From: Solimonas sp. SE-A11
GTDB taxonomy: Bacteria; Pseudomonadota; Gammaproteobacteria; Nevskiales; Nevskiaceae
Length of the DNA: 64,000 bases
Direction of reading: 5' to 3'
Assembly (NCBI RefSeq): GCF_030345715.1
Contig: NZ_JAUASX010000004.1
Location: 124,001 to 188,000, forward strand
In this document: positions 1-9,958 of the stretch, in pieces
Layout: every line of letters begins with the position of its first letter
Position numbering within the stretch: the first letter of the stretch is position 1
The notes under the pieces: model-generated
Database searches by the model: none
Seen by the model: the letters and a program-made list of their open reading frames with translations, nothing else
What the model was told of the DNA's origin: nothing
Translations under genes and position numbers: made by a program

Positions 1-432
1 CACGCGACCCTCGGCGTCCACCAGCAGCACCGCGCGGACGCGCTCATCCATCGAGCAGTACGGCAGGTAGCCGATGGCGTTGCGCGTGCCCGCGACGAAT
101 CGCAGGACCGCGGCCTCCGACGCCAGCACGTGGGGCGGCCTTATGCCATGGTAGTACTGCTCGTTCCAGTAGCTCTCCATGGCTTCGGGTGTCAGCCGCA
201 GCAGGGACTCGGTGAAGCGGCGGCGCAGCGGATGGTCCGCCGGCAGGTTCACCGGCTCGATGCGGCGTCCGTCCGGCCACATCAGCTTCTTGCGCTTGTA
301 GATCAGGGAGACATCGTCCGCGTCGAAGCTCACCGGCCCGCGCTGTACCGGTGCGATCACGGCGATCACCGGCTCGACCGCCTGGGCAGCCGAGGCAAGG
401 CTCAGCGCGAGCGCCAGGAGAGTCCGGCGCAT
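1..432 (-). CDS. PstS-like periplasmic substrate-binding protein (3' end cut by window edge)
   Basis: 144 codons are visible and the frame runs off the left edge. The N-terminus is a signal peptide (MRRTLLALALSLASAAQA). The mature part resembles the short phosphate-ABC-type binding domain proteins found in Gram-negatives (DVSLIYKRKKLMWPDG, then RFVAGTRNAIGYLPY). Its ATG overlaps the TGA of the porin gene upstream (ATGA), so the pair is translationally coupled. No permease or ATPase of a Pst transporter is adjacent, so a role in solute sensing or porin-linked capture is more likely than classical transport; this is inference. Confidence 0.7.
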   Translation of the reverse strand, partial: MRRTLLALALSLASAAQAVEPVIAVIAPVQRGPVSFDADDVSLIYKRKKLMWPDGRRIEPVNLPADHPLRRRFTESLLRLTPEAMESYWNEQYYHGIRPPHVLASEAAVLRFVAGTRNAIGYLPYCSMDERVRAVLLVDAEGRV

Positions 433-1529
433 CAGAACATCACCGCGAACGATGCGAGCAGCCCGTCGCGAGCGTCGATGTCGTTATCGGTGGCCCGGCT
501 GTACTCGGCCTTGAATACCAGCCCGGGATACGGCCGGTAATTCAGTCCGCCCAGGTAGACGTTGAGGTCGCGCGTGGCGGCCGTGTCCCGGAAGGTTTCA
601 TAGCGGGCCACCGCGAACAGGCGCTCGCCCAGCGGGGCCACCAGCTGCAGGTAGCCGCCCTGCTCGTCACGTTCGGCATTGGTCAGGCTGGTGACGCGGT
701 AGGCGAATTCGCCTGTGAGTTCGAACCGCCGCCAGTTCCACTGGAAATCCGCGCCGTAGAGCCGCCGGCGCTGGCCGACGCTGCTGTCCAGTTCGAAATC
801 GACGAAGGACAGGCCCACGTTGAGCTGCGGCAACAGGTCGGTGGACAGGTGCAGGCCATAGGCCTCCTTGAAGGCGTCCAGTTCCGGATTGGGAAACAGT
901 TCCTGTCCGGGCGACCCGTAGATGGAATACTCCAGGCCGCGCGGCAGCCAGGGCAGCACGCCTGTCAGCATCGCGCCGGTCGCATTGACCGGGAAGGTGG
1001 CCTCGGTGACCAATGGCCGCGAGGTGGTCCACACCAGTGGCGCCGCGTGGATCAGGTTCCAGTGGCCGATAGGGGTCAGGAACTTGCCGAAGCGGAACGT
1101 GAGGGAGTCGCTATAGCTGTAGTCGAAGTAGAGACGCTCCAGGCCCAGGTAGGCTTCGTCGGTGGTGAACTCGTCGGAGTTGGCGAGCAGGCTGTCCTCC
1201 AGCTCCACCTCGGTGAAGAAACGCCAGCGCCCGCCGCCATCCCACCAGAGGAACCCGCTCAGTGAATCCAGGCCCGCCCTCCAGTCAGGCTCTCCCGACG
1301 CGCCCCCGGTGCCGTCGTAGGCCGCCACGGCGTAGCCGCCCAGCGTGACCCCGCTGTCTCCCAGGGCTCGCCCCTGGCCGAGCTGGTAAGGCGCGATGGG
1401 CGTGCTCTCCTCCACCGCCGGCTCCGGCTCCGGCTCAGGCTCCGGGGGAGACTGCGCCAGGATCGCCGGGCAGGCGAAGACCAGCGACCATGCCGCCATA
1501 CGCAAAAGAGAATCAAACCTGTTCAGCAT
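432..1529 (-). CDS. Outer-membrane beta-barrel porin-like protein
   Basis: 365 aa with an N-terminal signal sequence ending near AILAQ, then a Pro-Glu repeat (PEPEPEPEP, about residues 29-37) and a region of alternating hydrophobic strands typical of a barrel, closing with a terminal aromatic (ASFAVMF), the usual Bam recognition end. The sequence FGKFLTPIGHWN around the middle is typical of porin/phosphate-selective porin O/P-like proteins. It is the first gene of a two-gene unit with the PstS-like protein and diverges from a two-component system starting 45 bp away. Substrate cannot be told from sequence. Confidence 0.75.
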   Translation of the reverse strand: MLNRFDSLLRMAAWSLVFACPAILAQSPPEPEPEPEPAVEESTPIAPYQLGQGRALGDSGVTLGGYAVAAYDGTGGASGEPDWRAGLDSLSGFLWWDGGGRWRFFTEVELEDSLLANSDEFTTDEAYLGLERLYFDYSYSDSLTFRFGKFLTPIGHWNLIHAAPLVWTTSRPLVTEATFPVNATGAMLTGVLPWLPRGLEYSIYGSPGQELFPNPELDAFKEAYGLHLSTDLLPQLNVGLSFVDFELDSSVGQRRRLYGADFQWNWRRFELTGEFAYRVTSLTNAERDEQGGYLQLVAPLGERLFAVARYETFRDTAATRDLNVYLGGLNYRPYPGLVFKAEYSRATDNDIDARDGLLASFAVMF

Positions 1530-1574
1530 CGAGGACTGCCGCGCGCGCCCGGGAAAGACTTACTCTATCGCACC

Positions 1575-3337
1575 GTGACGATCCGTCGAATCCTGTTGCT
1601 CGCCTTTTTGCTGGTCAGCCTGTTGCCGGCGGCGGTGCTGACGCGCCTGGCCTTCGACCGCAGCCGCGCGGCGATGCTGGGCGAGATCGAACAGGGCGTG
1701 ATGCGCAGCACCGCGGCGGTGTCGGCCGAGGCCGACAAGCTGCTGTACGAGCGGCTGCTCAATGCGACCACCTGGAATCACCTGGAGGTCATGCAGGACC
1801 TGCGCATCGACGACGTGGACAAGCGCCTGTCGTCCTTCCTGTCGGAGATGAAGCTGCGCTACGGCGGAACCTACCGTGCGCTGCATGCCGTGGACGGCGC
1901 CGGCCGCATCGTGGCCAGCAGCGACCCCGCGCGCATCGGCCAGGCCTATCCGACGCCCCATCCCTGGGCGCAGGCCGCGTTGCCCGGTGGCCTGGTCCGC
2001 GTGGAGCAGCCCAGCGAAACCGCTGGCAGCCGTGTCCTGCTGCTGCGGGTGTCGATCCCCTCCCTGTTCGAAGAAGGAGACATCGGCGACCTGCTGCTGG
2101 AGTTTGACTGGACCACGCTGCAGTCGGTGATGGATCGCGCCTCCGATGCTTCGCGCCAGATCCTGCTGGTGGACGACCAGGGCCATGCGCTTGGCGCGTC
2201 CGCCGGCCTGCTACCGCGAATAACGACGGGCAAGACGCTACCCCTGGGCTGGTGGCCGCCTCCGCCGGGCGTGCATGCCTTCGACCGCGAGGGCCCGCCG
2301 TTCATGGAGGGCGCCGTGATCGTGGGACACGCCGTCTCGCCTGGGCTGGCACGCTTCCCCGGGCTGGGATGGTCCTACCTGATGCTGCAGTCGCGCCAGG
2401 CGGTGCTGGCACCGGTGCAGCGGATGGCCTGGGCCTTTGCCGGACTCCTGGCGGTGACGGCGCTGATCACGGTGCTGGTGTCGCTGCTGGTCGCCGGCCA
2501 GATCGCCCGGCCGGTGCTGGCGCTGACCGACTTCACCCGGCGCTACGCGCAACCGGGTGCGCGACCGCAGTTGCCACAGGGTGGCCCGGCGGAGATCGGC
2601 GAGCTGGGACGCAGTTTCGTAAGGCTGGTGGACGATCTTTCGCATTCCCAGCAGACGCTGGCGCAGGCTTCAAAGCTGGCGGCGGTCGGCGAAGTCACGG
2701 CCCTGCTCGCGCACGAGGTCAGGACGCCGCTCGGCATATTGCGCAGCTCCGCGCAGACGCTGCGCTACGAGGATGGCCTGAGCCCGGAGGCACAGGAGCT
2801 GCTGCAGATCATCGACAGCGAGACCGGACGACTGAATCGCCTGGTCAGCTCGCTGCTGGACAGCGCGCGCACCCGCAGCCCGCAGTTCGCGGCCGTCGAC
2901 CTGCATGCGCTGGCGCGCCATTCCACCAGCCTGCTGAATACGCAACTGCGCGATCGCCGCATCCAGCTCGCGATGGAGCTGGATGCGGCCAACAGCATGG
3001 TGGATGGCGACGGCGAGCAACTGACCCAGGTGCTGCTGAACCTCACCATGAATGCGCTGCAGATCCTGCCCGCCGAGGGCCGGATCGAGATCCGCAGCCG
3101 CAACGAATCGGGCCGCCTCGTCGTGGAGATATCCGACGACGGTCCCGGCGTCGCCGCCGCGGAGCGCAGCCGGATCTTCGAGCCGTTCGTCTTCAAGCGA
3201 GAAGGCGGGCTGGGCCTGGGCTTGGCCGTGGTCCGTCAGATCCTGCGTCAGCACGGCGGCGATATCTCCGTCGACGAAAGCCGGCTCGGCGGAGCCTGTT
3301 TCCGCTTCTGGCTGCCTCTACAAGGAACCCGTATTCC

Positions 3338-3341
<4 letters not shown>
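1575..3341 (+). CDS. Sensor histidine kinase with periplasmic sensor domain
   Basis: 588 aa, GTG start. TM1 lies at residues 5-25, followed by a long extracytoplasmic Cache-like domain (about 30-290), TM2 near 285-310, HAMP, a HisKA domain with the phospho-acceptor His380 in LAHEVRTPLG, and a HATPase domain with an N box (NLTMNALQ), G1 (DDGPGV) and G2 (GGLGLGLAVV). Its TGA overlaps the ATG of the response regulator (ATGA), so kinase and regulator are made together. The architecture matches kinases that activate NtrC-type regulators (DctB/NtrB style). The divergent porin/binding-protein pair is a plausible target; inferred from position only. Confidence 0.9.
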
Positions 3342-4714
<1,373 letters not shown>

Positions 4715-4772
4715 CCGCCAAGCGGCCGGACAGGGGCCACACCTGGGGCGTGCCGGATGGCATCATCGCGCC

Positions 4773-5870
4773 ATGCCACGTGCCCTCCAGCTCGACGACC
4801 TGCGCCGATACGCTATCGCGCGCAGCCTGTTTGCCCCCACCACGCTGCCGCGCGCGATCGAGCGCCTGGGCTTCGTGCAGGCCGACCCGCTGCGCGCGCC
4901 GGCCCGTGCCCAGGACCTGACCTTGCGCCACCGGGTGAGCGGCTATGCCGCCGGGGAGCTGGAGCGACGCTACCCGCGGCTGGCGATCGAGGAGGACTTC
5001 TTCGTCAACTACGGCTTTCTGCCACGCCGCCACCTGGCGCTGATGCACCCGCGCACGCCGCGCACCGTGTGGGATGCGGCACGCTGGAAGCAGGCGCATG
5101 AGGTGCTGGCCTTCGTGCAGGAGCGCGGCGCGGTACACCCACGCGAGGTGGACGCACAGTTCGCGCATGGCAAGACGCGAAACTGGTTCGGCGGCTCCTC
5201 CAATGCCAGCACCCAGTTGCTGGACGGCATGCACTACCGCGGCCTGCTGCGCGTGGCCCGCCGCGATGCCGGGGTGCGGGTCTACACGGTGGCACACGGC
5301 CATGAAGCGCCGGACGACGCCGATGTGCACGCGCGCATGGACGAGTTGCTGGACCTGGTGATCGCCAAGTACGCGCCGCTGCCGGCGGCCAGCCTGGCAC
5401 AGCTCGCCAGCCTGCTGGCGGGCGGAGTGCCGCAATGGCGCGGTGAACGCGCGGCGGCGCTGGCGCGGGCGAAGCGGCGAGCGGCCCGGGATCGGGTGGG
5501 TGGCGTGGACTGGTACTGGCCGTCCGGCGAGAACCCGGCATCCAGCCGCCACGGCCCACTGGAGCGCGTGTACCTGCTGGCACCGTTCGACCCGGTGGCC
5601 TGGGATCGCCGCCGCTTCGAGCAGTTCTGGGGCTGGGCCTACCGCTTCGAGGCCTACACGCCGGCGCCCAAGCGCCGCTACGGCCACTACGCCCTGCCCC
5701 TGCTATGGCGTGACGAGGTGATCGGCTGGGCCAATGCCGCGGTGCAGGCCGGGCGCCTGCAACTGGAGTGTGGCTACATCAGCGGGCGCGCTCCGCGCGA
5801 GGCGGCCTTCCGCCGGGCACTGGAGGAGGAGCGCAGCCGGATGGCGGGGTTTCTGTCGGTGGCCGACTGA
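4773..5870 (+). CDS. YcaQ-type winged-helix DNA glycosylase
   Basis: 365 aa, the usual length of the HTH_42 (DUF1006) family. The family excises alkylated bases and unhooks interstrand crosslinks. The proposed catalytic motif is Q-A-D at residues 36-38 (GFVQADPLRAPARAQDL), corresponding to the Q-hydrophobic-D form of the YcaQ branch rather than the QxQ form of the AlkZ branch. A central ARMDELLDLV segment and a C-terminal region (YGHYALPLLWRDEVIGW) complete the winged-helix fold. It stands alone, 58 bp after the response regulator. Substrate preference is inferred from the motif only. Confidence 0.85.
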   Translation: MPRALQLDDLRRYAIARSLFAPTTLPRAIERLGFVQADPLRAPARAQDLTLRHRVSGYAAGELERRYPRLAIEEDFFVNYGFLPRRHLALMHPRTPRTVWDAARWKQAHEVLAFVQERGAVHPREVDAQFAHGKTRNWFGGSSNASTQLLDGMHYRGLLRVARRDAGVRVYTVAHGHEAPDDADVHARMDELLDLVIAKYAPLPAASLAQLASLLAGGVPQWRGERAAALARAKRRAARDRVGGVDWYWPSGENPASSRHGPLERVYLLAPFDPVAWDRRRFEQFWGWAYRFEAYTPAPKRRYGHYALPLLWRDEVIGWANAAVQAGRLQLECGYISGRAPREAAFRRALEEERSRMAGFLSVAD

Positions 5871-5883
5871 GGATACGGTACTG

Positions 5884-5912
5884 CCGTGCTTCGACAGGCT
5901 CAGCACGAACGG
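5884..5912. repeat. Dispersed short repeat, copy 1 (CTTCGACAGGCTCAG family)
   Basis: The element contains CTTCGACAGGCTCAG followed by CACGAACGG, with the outer bases CGTGCT/AGCACG able to pair. Related copies are at 22474-22500, 42604-42630 and, as a hairpin variant, 56785-56810. All four lie in intergenic or remnant DNA. It sits in the roughly 200-bp gap between the glycosylase and the ABC exporter, which holds no other recognisable feature. Confidence 0.75.
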
Positions 5913-6070
5913 AACGAATCCTCCATGGCCCTCCAGGCTTCCGAGCCTTTGCACAGGAATTGCACTTTCCTTGCCCAGGCGCAGCACACTTGCCTGCAGC
6001 TTTTGAGGGAAACTGACGAAGCCGGGAGAGCCGGCCGCCATCCACCGGACGAGCCTGCCCGCCGGACTCC

Positions 6071-7852
6071 ATGACCACACCCACCCCACCCGCTTCCACC
6101 CTGCCCTCGCAGCCGCTGCGGTTCTCGCTGCACTTCGCGCGCCAGTTCGCCGGCTGGTATGCCCTGGTGCTCTTCCTGCAGGCGGCGGCCTCGGCCAGCG
6201 CCATCGCGGTGCCCTGGGCCATCGGCAGCATCCTGCGCACCGTCACGTCCGGGGCGACACAGGGCGTGCTGCATGCGCTGCTGGTGTTCATCGGCCTGGG
6301 CCTGGCGGAGATGCTCTGTGCGCGCGGCGCAGGCTCGGCGCACATGCATATCGCGCCGCTGGTGCGCGCGAGGGTCACCGCCGAGCTGTTCGGCTACATC
6401 CAGCACCATTCGCACCGCTATTTCACCGACCGCTTTGCCGGCGCGCTGGCGCACCGCATTTCCGAAACCTCGGTGGGGGTGATGCAGGCGAACAACGCGA
6501 TCCTGTTCATCTTCCTGCCGGTGCTGGTGAAGGTGGCGACGGCGGCCGTGCTGCTGGGCATGGCCAACCCGGTGCTGGCGCTGATCGTGATCGGCTGGGC
6601 CCTGGTCTTCGTGGGCGTGGCCTATGTGCTGGCGCGCCAGTGCCTGCCCTACATGCGCGAGCACTCGGCGGCGCGCAGCGGCACGACGGGGCAGATCATC
6701 GACGCGGTGACCAACATGACCAACATCCGCCTGTTCGCGCAGTCCGGCAACGAGCGCCAGCGGCTGGACGGCGTGCTGTCCGAGGAGTTGGGCAAGACGC
6801 GCATCGCGCAGCGCTACGTGGAGCGCATCAAGTGGTTCCAGCATGCGGCGACCCTGGCCCTGAAGGTGGGCGCGCTGGCTACCGCGCTGTGGCTGTGGCG
6901 CAGCGGCGCCATCGACGCCGGGGCCTTCGTCATGAGTGCGGGCATCGCCCTGCTGATCATCGCGGAGGCCGACAACCTGGGCCGGCAGTTCCTGGACTTC
7001 TTCGAGTACGTGGGCAACATCGAGAACGGCGTGGGCACGCTGATCCGGCCGCACGAGATCGTGGATTCACCCGGCGCGCGGCCGATGAGGATCGAGCGTG
7101 GCGAGATCGAGTTCCGCGGAGTGTCGTTCCGGTATCCGCAGGGCGCCGAAATCTTCCGCGGGCTGGACCTGCGCATCGAGCCGGGGCAGCGGGTGGGCCT
7201 GGTGGGTTATTCGGGCTCCGGCAAGTCCACCTTCGTCAACCTGATCCTGCGGCTGTTCGAGCCGCAGCAGGGCAGCATCCTGATCGACGGCACCGACCTG
7301 CGCGAGGTGACGCTGGAGTCGATGCACCTCCAGATCGGCCTGATCCCCCAGGACCCGGGGCTGTTCCACCGCACGGTGGCCGACAACATCCGCTATGGCC
7401 GCAAGGGCGCGAGCCAGGCCGAGGTGGAGGACGCGGCACGGCGCGCGGAGGCACATGGCTTCATCACCGCACTGGAGGGCGGCTATTCCGCCATGGTCGG
7501 CGAACGCGGCATCAAGCTCTCCGGAGGCCAGCGACAGCGCATCGCCATTGCCCGCGTGCTGCTGAAGGACGCGCCGATCCTGATCCTGGACGAGGCGACC
7601 TCCAGCCTGGACTCGGTGACCGAGCAGGCGATCCAGCGTGCGCTGGACAAAGCCATGCACGGCAAGACCGTGATCGTGATCGCGCACCGCCTGTCGACGG
7701 TCTCGCACCTGGACCGCATCCTGGTGTTCGACAGCGGCAGGATCGTCGAGGACGGCAGCCACGAGCAGCTGCTGGCGCTGCAGGGGCATTACCACCGGCT
7801 GTGGAGCCGGCAGGCCGACGGCTTTTTGCCGGAGGACGAGGACGCGGCGTAG
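6071..7852 (+). CDS. ABC-type exporter, fused permease-ATPase (MsbA/LmrA-like)
   Basis: 593 aa half-transporter. The N-terminal ABC_membrane domain has about six TM segments (residues 20-310). The ATPase domain has Walker A G379YSGSGKST, a Q loop near LIPQDPGLFH, the signature LSGGQRQR near residue 483 and Walker B with D-loop (LILDEATSSLDS), then the H loop (VIAHRLSTVSH). It should work as a homodimer. Substrate (lipid, drug or peptide) is not evident. It is convergent with the S15 hydrolase, the two stop codons being only 5 bp apart, and has no accessory gene next to it. Confidence 0.9.
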   Translation: MTTPTPPASTLPSQPLRFSLHFARQFAGWYALVLFLQAAASASAIAVPWAIGSILRTVTSGATQGVLHALLVFIGLGLAEMLCARGAGSAHMHIAPLVRARVTAELFGYIQHHSHRYFTDRFAGALAHRISETSVGVMQANNAILFIFLPVLVKVATAAVLLGMANPVLALIVIGWALVFVGVAYVLARQCLPYMREHSAARSGTTGQIIDAVTNMTNIRLFAQSGNERQRLDGVLSEELGKTRIAQRYVERIKWFQHAATLALKVGALATALWLWRSGAIDAGAFVMSAGIALLIIAEADNLGRQFLDFFEYVGNIENGVGTLIRPHEIVDSPGARPMRIERGEIEFRGVSFRYPQGAEIFRGLDLRIEPGQRVGLVGYSGSGKSTFVNLILRLFEPQQGSILIDGTDLREVTLESMHLQIGLIPQDPGLFHRTVADNIRYGRKGASQAEVEDAARRAEAHGFITALEGGYSAMVGERGIKLSGGQRQRIAIARVLLKDAPILILDEATSSLDSVTEQAIQRALDKAMHGKTVIVIAHRLSTVSHLDRILVFDSGRIVEDGSHEQLLALQGHYHRLWSRQADGFLPEDEDAA

Positions 7853-7857
7853 TCCGC

Positions 7858-9705
7858 CTACTCCGATAGCGAGAGGCGGCCAGCCGGTACCGTACCGGTG
7901 GAGCCGCGGCAGGGCTGGTTCGCCAGTTCCTTGCAGGCCAACGCCGCAGGTACCTGGGCGGGGCCGTCGTCCATCACGCCAACCACGAGCTTCGACGGAT
8001 GCTCCGGGTCATGCAGGATGGTGTTCAGCGACGGCAGCGGCTGGAACAGGAAGCCCCAATCCCCGGTGATGCCCGTGGGCGCATCCACGATCAGGCGCAG
8101 CGCGCTGCCGGCACGGAAGCGGTGCGCGAAGGGGAAGATTTCCAGGCGTGCCAGCACCGGCTCGCCGGTCTGCAGCGTCTGCACGCTACCCGAGGTGAAG
8201 TGGTGGAACGGCCGCGTGGCGGTTGAGCGGCTCTCATCCAGCGCGCGGGCCGAGGCGCGCAGCCAGCCGCGGGCGACGTAGAGCTCCTGGCCGTCGGGGC
8301 GGACCTCGGTGAGGGTGGCCTGGAGATCGACATCCGGGACGGTGGCAGTGAGCCAGAGATCCGCGCTGGCGGAGCCGAGCAACTGCGCATCCTGCTCCAG
8401 CGCGGGCGTGGTCCAGACCACGCGGCCGGAGTCGGGCGCGGGGAGCTGCCACAGCAGGTCCAGGGCACTCAGGGCCCAGGGCAAGGGATTGGTGGACGGC
8501 GAAGGCAGCGGGTAGAGATAGCGGCTGCCGGCTTGCCCTGCGGTGGGCGGCTCCAGGGCGAGCGTCTCTGCCTCTCTCAGGAACAGTTCCACCGGACGCG
8601 GCGAGGGCAGCCGGTCGTAGGCGGTGATCCAACCCGGCTGATAATCCTCTGCCCGCAGGTCGTGCAGGACCTGGATGCGCGGGGTGCGCTCCCAGCCGTT
8701 GTCCCTGCCGCGGAGGTAGCGCTCGTAGAACTCGAGCAGCATCTCCGAATGCTGCGGCTGGTCTTCGGTCAGGTCATGGTTGCCATTGCTCATGACACTC
8801 CAGGTCTTGCGCAGGTCCAGCACGCCGAGCAGGCCACCCGGCTCCAGCAGGCCTCCGATGCGCGAGCCGGTCTGCTCGTCCTGCCAGTAGACGATGTTCA
8901 GCACCGGCACGTCGATCTGCGCGGCCGTGGCCGCGGGGCTGCGGCTGTGCCAGTCGAAGGCTCCGTCGATTTTGGGGCTGAGGATGCCCTGCACCACGAA
9001 GGACTCATAGGCGAGCTTGTTGGCGGCGTAGTTCACGGCGCATTCGAGATCGGCCTGCAGGATGGCGGCCGGCACGGCCTCTGCCCCGGGCAGCTGCTGC
9101 TGTACCGTGAACAGGCCGGAGAAGACCGAGTTCAGGATGCCGCCGGGGGCGCCGACGTCACGATAGAGATCAAAGATCACGTTGGAGGGCGCGATGGCCC
9201 GCAGGTGCGGCGGGCGCTGCGCTGCCGTGAACAGCTGCATGATGCCGGGATAGGAGTAGCCGATCATGCCAATGTTGCCGTCGGACCAGGGCTGCTGCGC
9301 CGCCCACTCGACGGCCTCGGCGCCGTCGATGCCCCATTGCGGATCGAACAGGCTGAAGCCGCCGGAGGAGCAGCCCGTGCCGCGCACGGAGACGCCGAGC
9401 ACGGTGTAGCCGCGCAGGAGCAGCTTCGCCTTCACGCCCGGGATGTTGCTGAAGTAGCCGCCGGTGCCGGCGTCGTAGCCGTCGTACTGCATGACCACGG
9501 GCCCTGGGGGCGCGTCCACGGCGCGCTCCCAGTGATAGCGCAGGCGCGTGCCATCCTTGAGGGTCAGGTAGCCGTCCTGGGTGGTCGTTTCCGGGCCATA
9601 GGCTTCGACCGGCGCTTGCTCGCTACCGGAGACGGAGGACGAGTCATGGCAGGCGGCCAAGCCGAGGGCCAGGGCAAGGCCCATGGTCCTGAATAGCGGT
9701 TTCAA
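7858..9705 (-). CDS. S15/CocE-NonD family hydrolase, predicted lipoprotein
   Basis: 615 aa. TTG start chosen because GGGGAG lies about 7 nt upstream and it gives a proper lipoprotein signal (MKPLFRTMGLALALGLAAC); the inner ATG would lose the basic n-region. The alpha/beta hydrolase core has the nucleophile elbow GYSYPG (X-Pro dipeptidyl-peptidase S15 family), an N-terminal YDGYDAGTGGYFSN oxyanion region and a C-terminal jelly-roll (PepX_C) domain. Family members cleave X-Pro peptides, cocaine-like esters or acyl bonds; the natural substrate here is unknown. The 253 bp upstream, up to the helicase gene, contain nothing I recognise. Confidence 0.85.
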   Translation of the reverse strand: MKPLFRTMGLALALGLAACHDSSSVSGSEQAPVEAYGPETTTQDGYLTLKDGTRLRYHWERAVDAPPGPVVMQYDGYDAGTGGYFSNIPGVKAKLLLRGYTVLGVSVRGTGCSSGGFSLFDPQWGIDGAEAVEWAAQQPWSDGNIGMIGYSYPGIMQLFTAAQRPPHLRAIAPSNVIFDLYRDVGAPGGILNSVFSGLFTVQQQLPGAEAVPAAILQADLECAVNYAANKLAYESFVVQGILSPKIDGAFDWHSRSPAATAAQIDVPVLNIVYWQDEQTGSRIGGLLEPGGLLGVLDLRKTWSVMSNGNHDLTEDQPQHSEMLLEFYERYLRGRDNGWERTPRIQVLHDLRAEDYQPGWITAYDRLPSPRPVELFLREAETLALEPPTAGQAGSRYLYPLPSPSTNPLPWALSALDLLWQLPAPDSGRVVWTTPALEQDAQLLGSASADLWLTATVPDVDLQATLTEVRPDGQELYVARGWLRASARALDESRSTATRPFHHFTSGSVQTLQTGEPVLARLEIFPFAHRFRAGSALRLIVDAPTGITGDWGFLFQPLPSLNTILHDPEHPSKLVVGVMDDGPAQVPAALACKELANQPCRGSTGTVPAGRLSLSE

Positions 9706-9958
9706 TTGAAGCTCCCCGGAGAGTTGCCACCCGGTATCTTCGGGCGATCAGGGGGAATGGTAGGGGAAATGCGGGATGTGAGGAGCGCTCGCTGCACTTG
9801 GCCCCTGGTCAGCCTTGGCCTGGGAGCGCATTAGGGCACTCTGCCCGCTTCGATTTCCGCTTTGTGCCATTTCCAGACACCCGTGAATGGCGGCTTCCGG
9901 GCGCCCAAGCTGTTGGCTGTCAACTGGTTGACCTTGCCAACAACTGGAAGCTGTCGAT

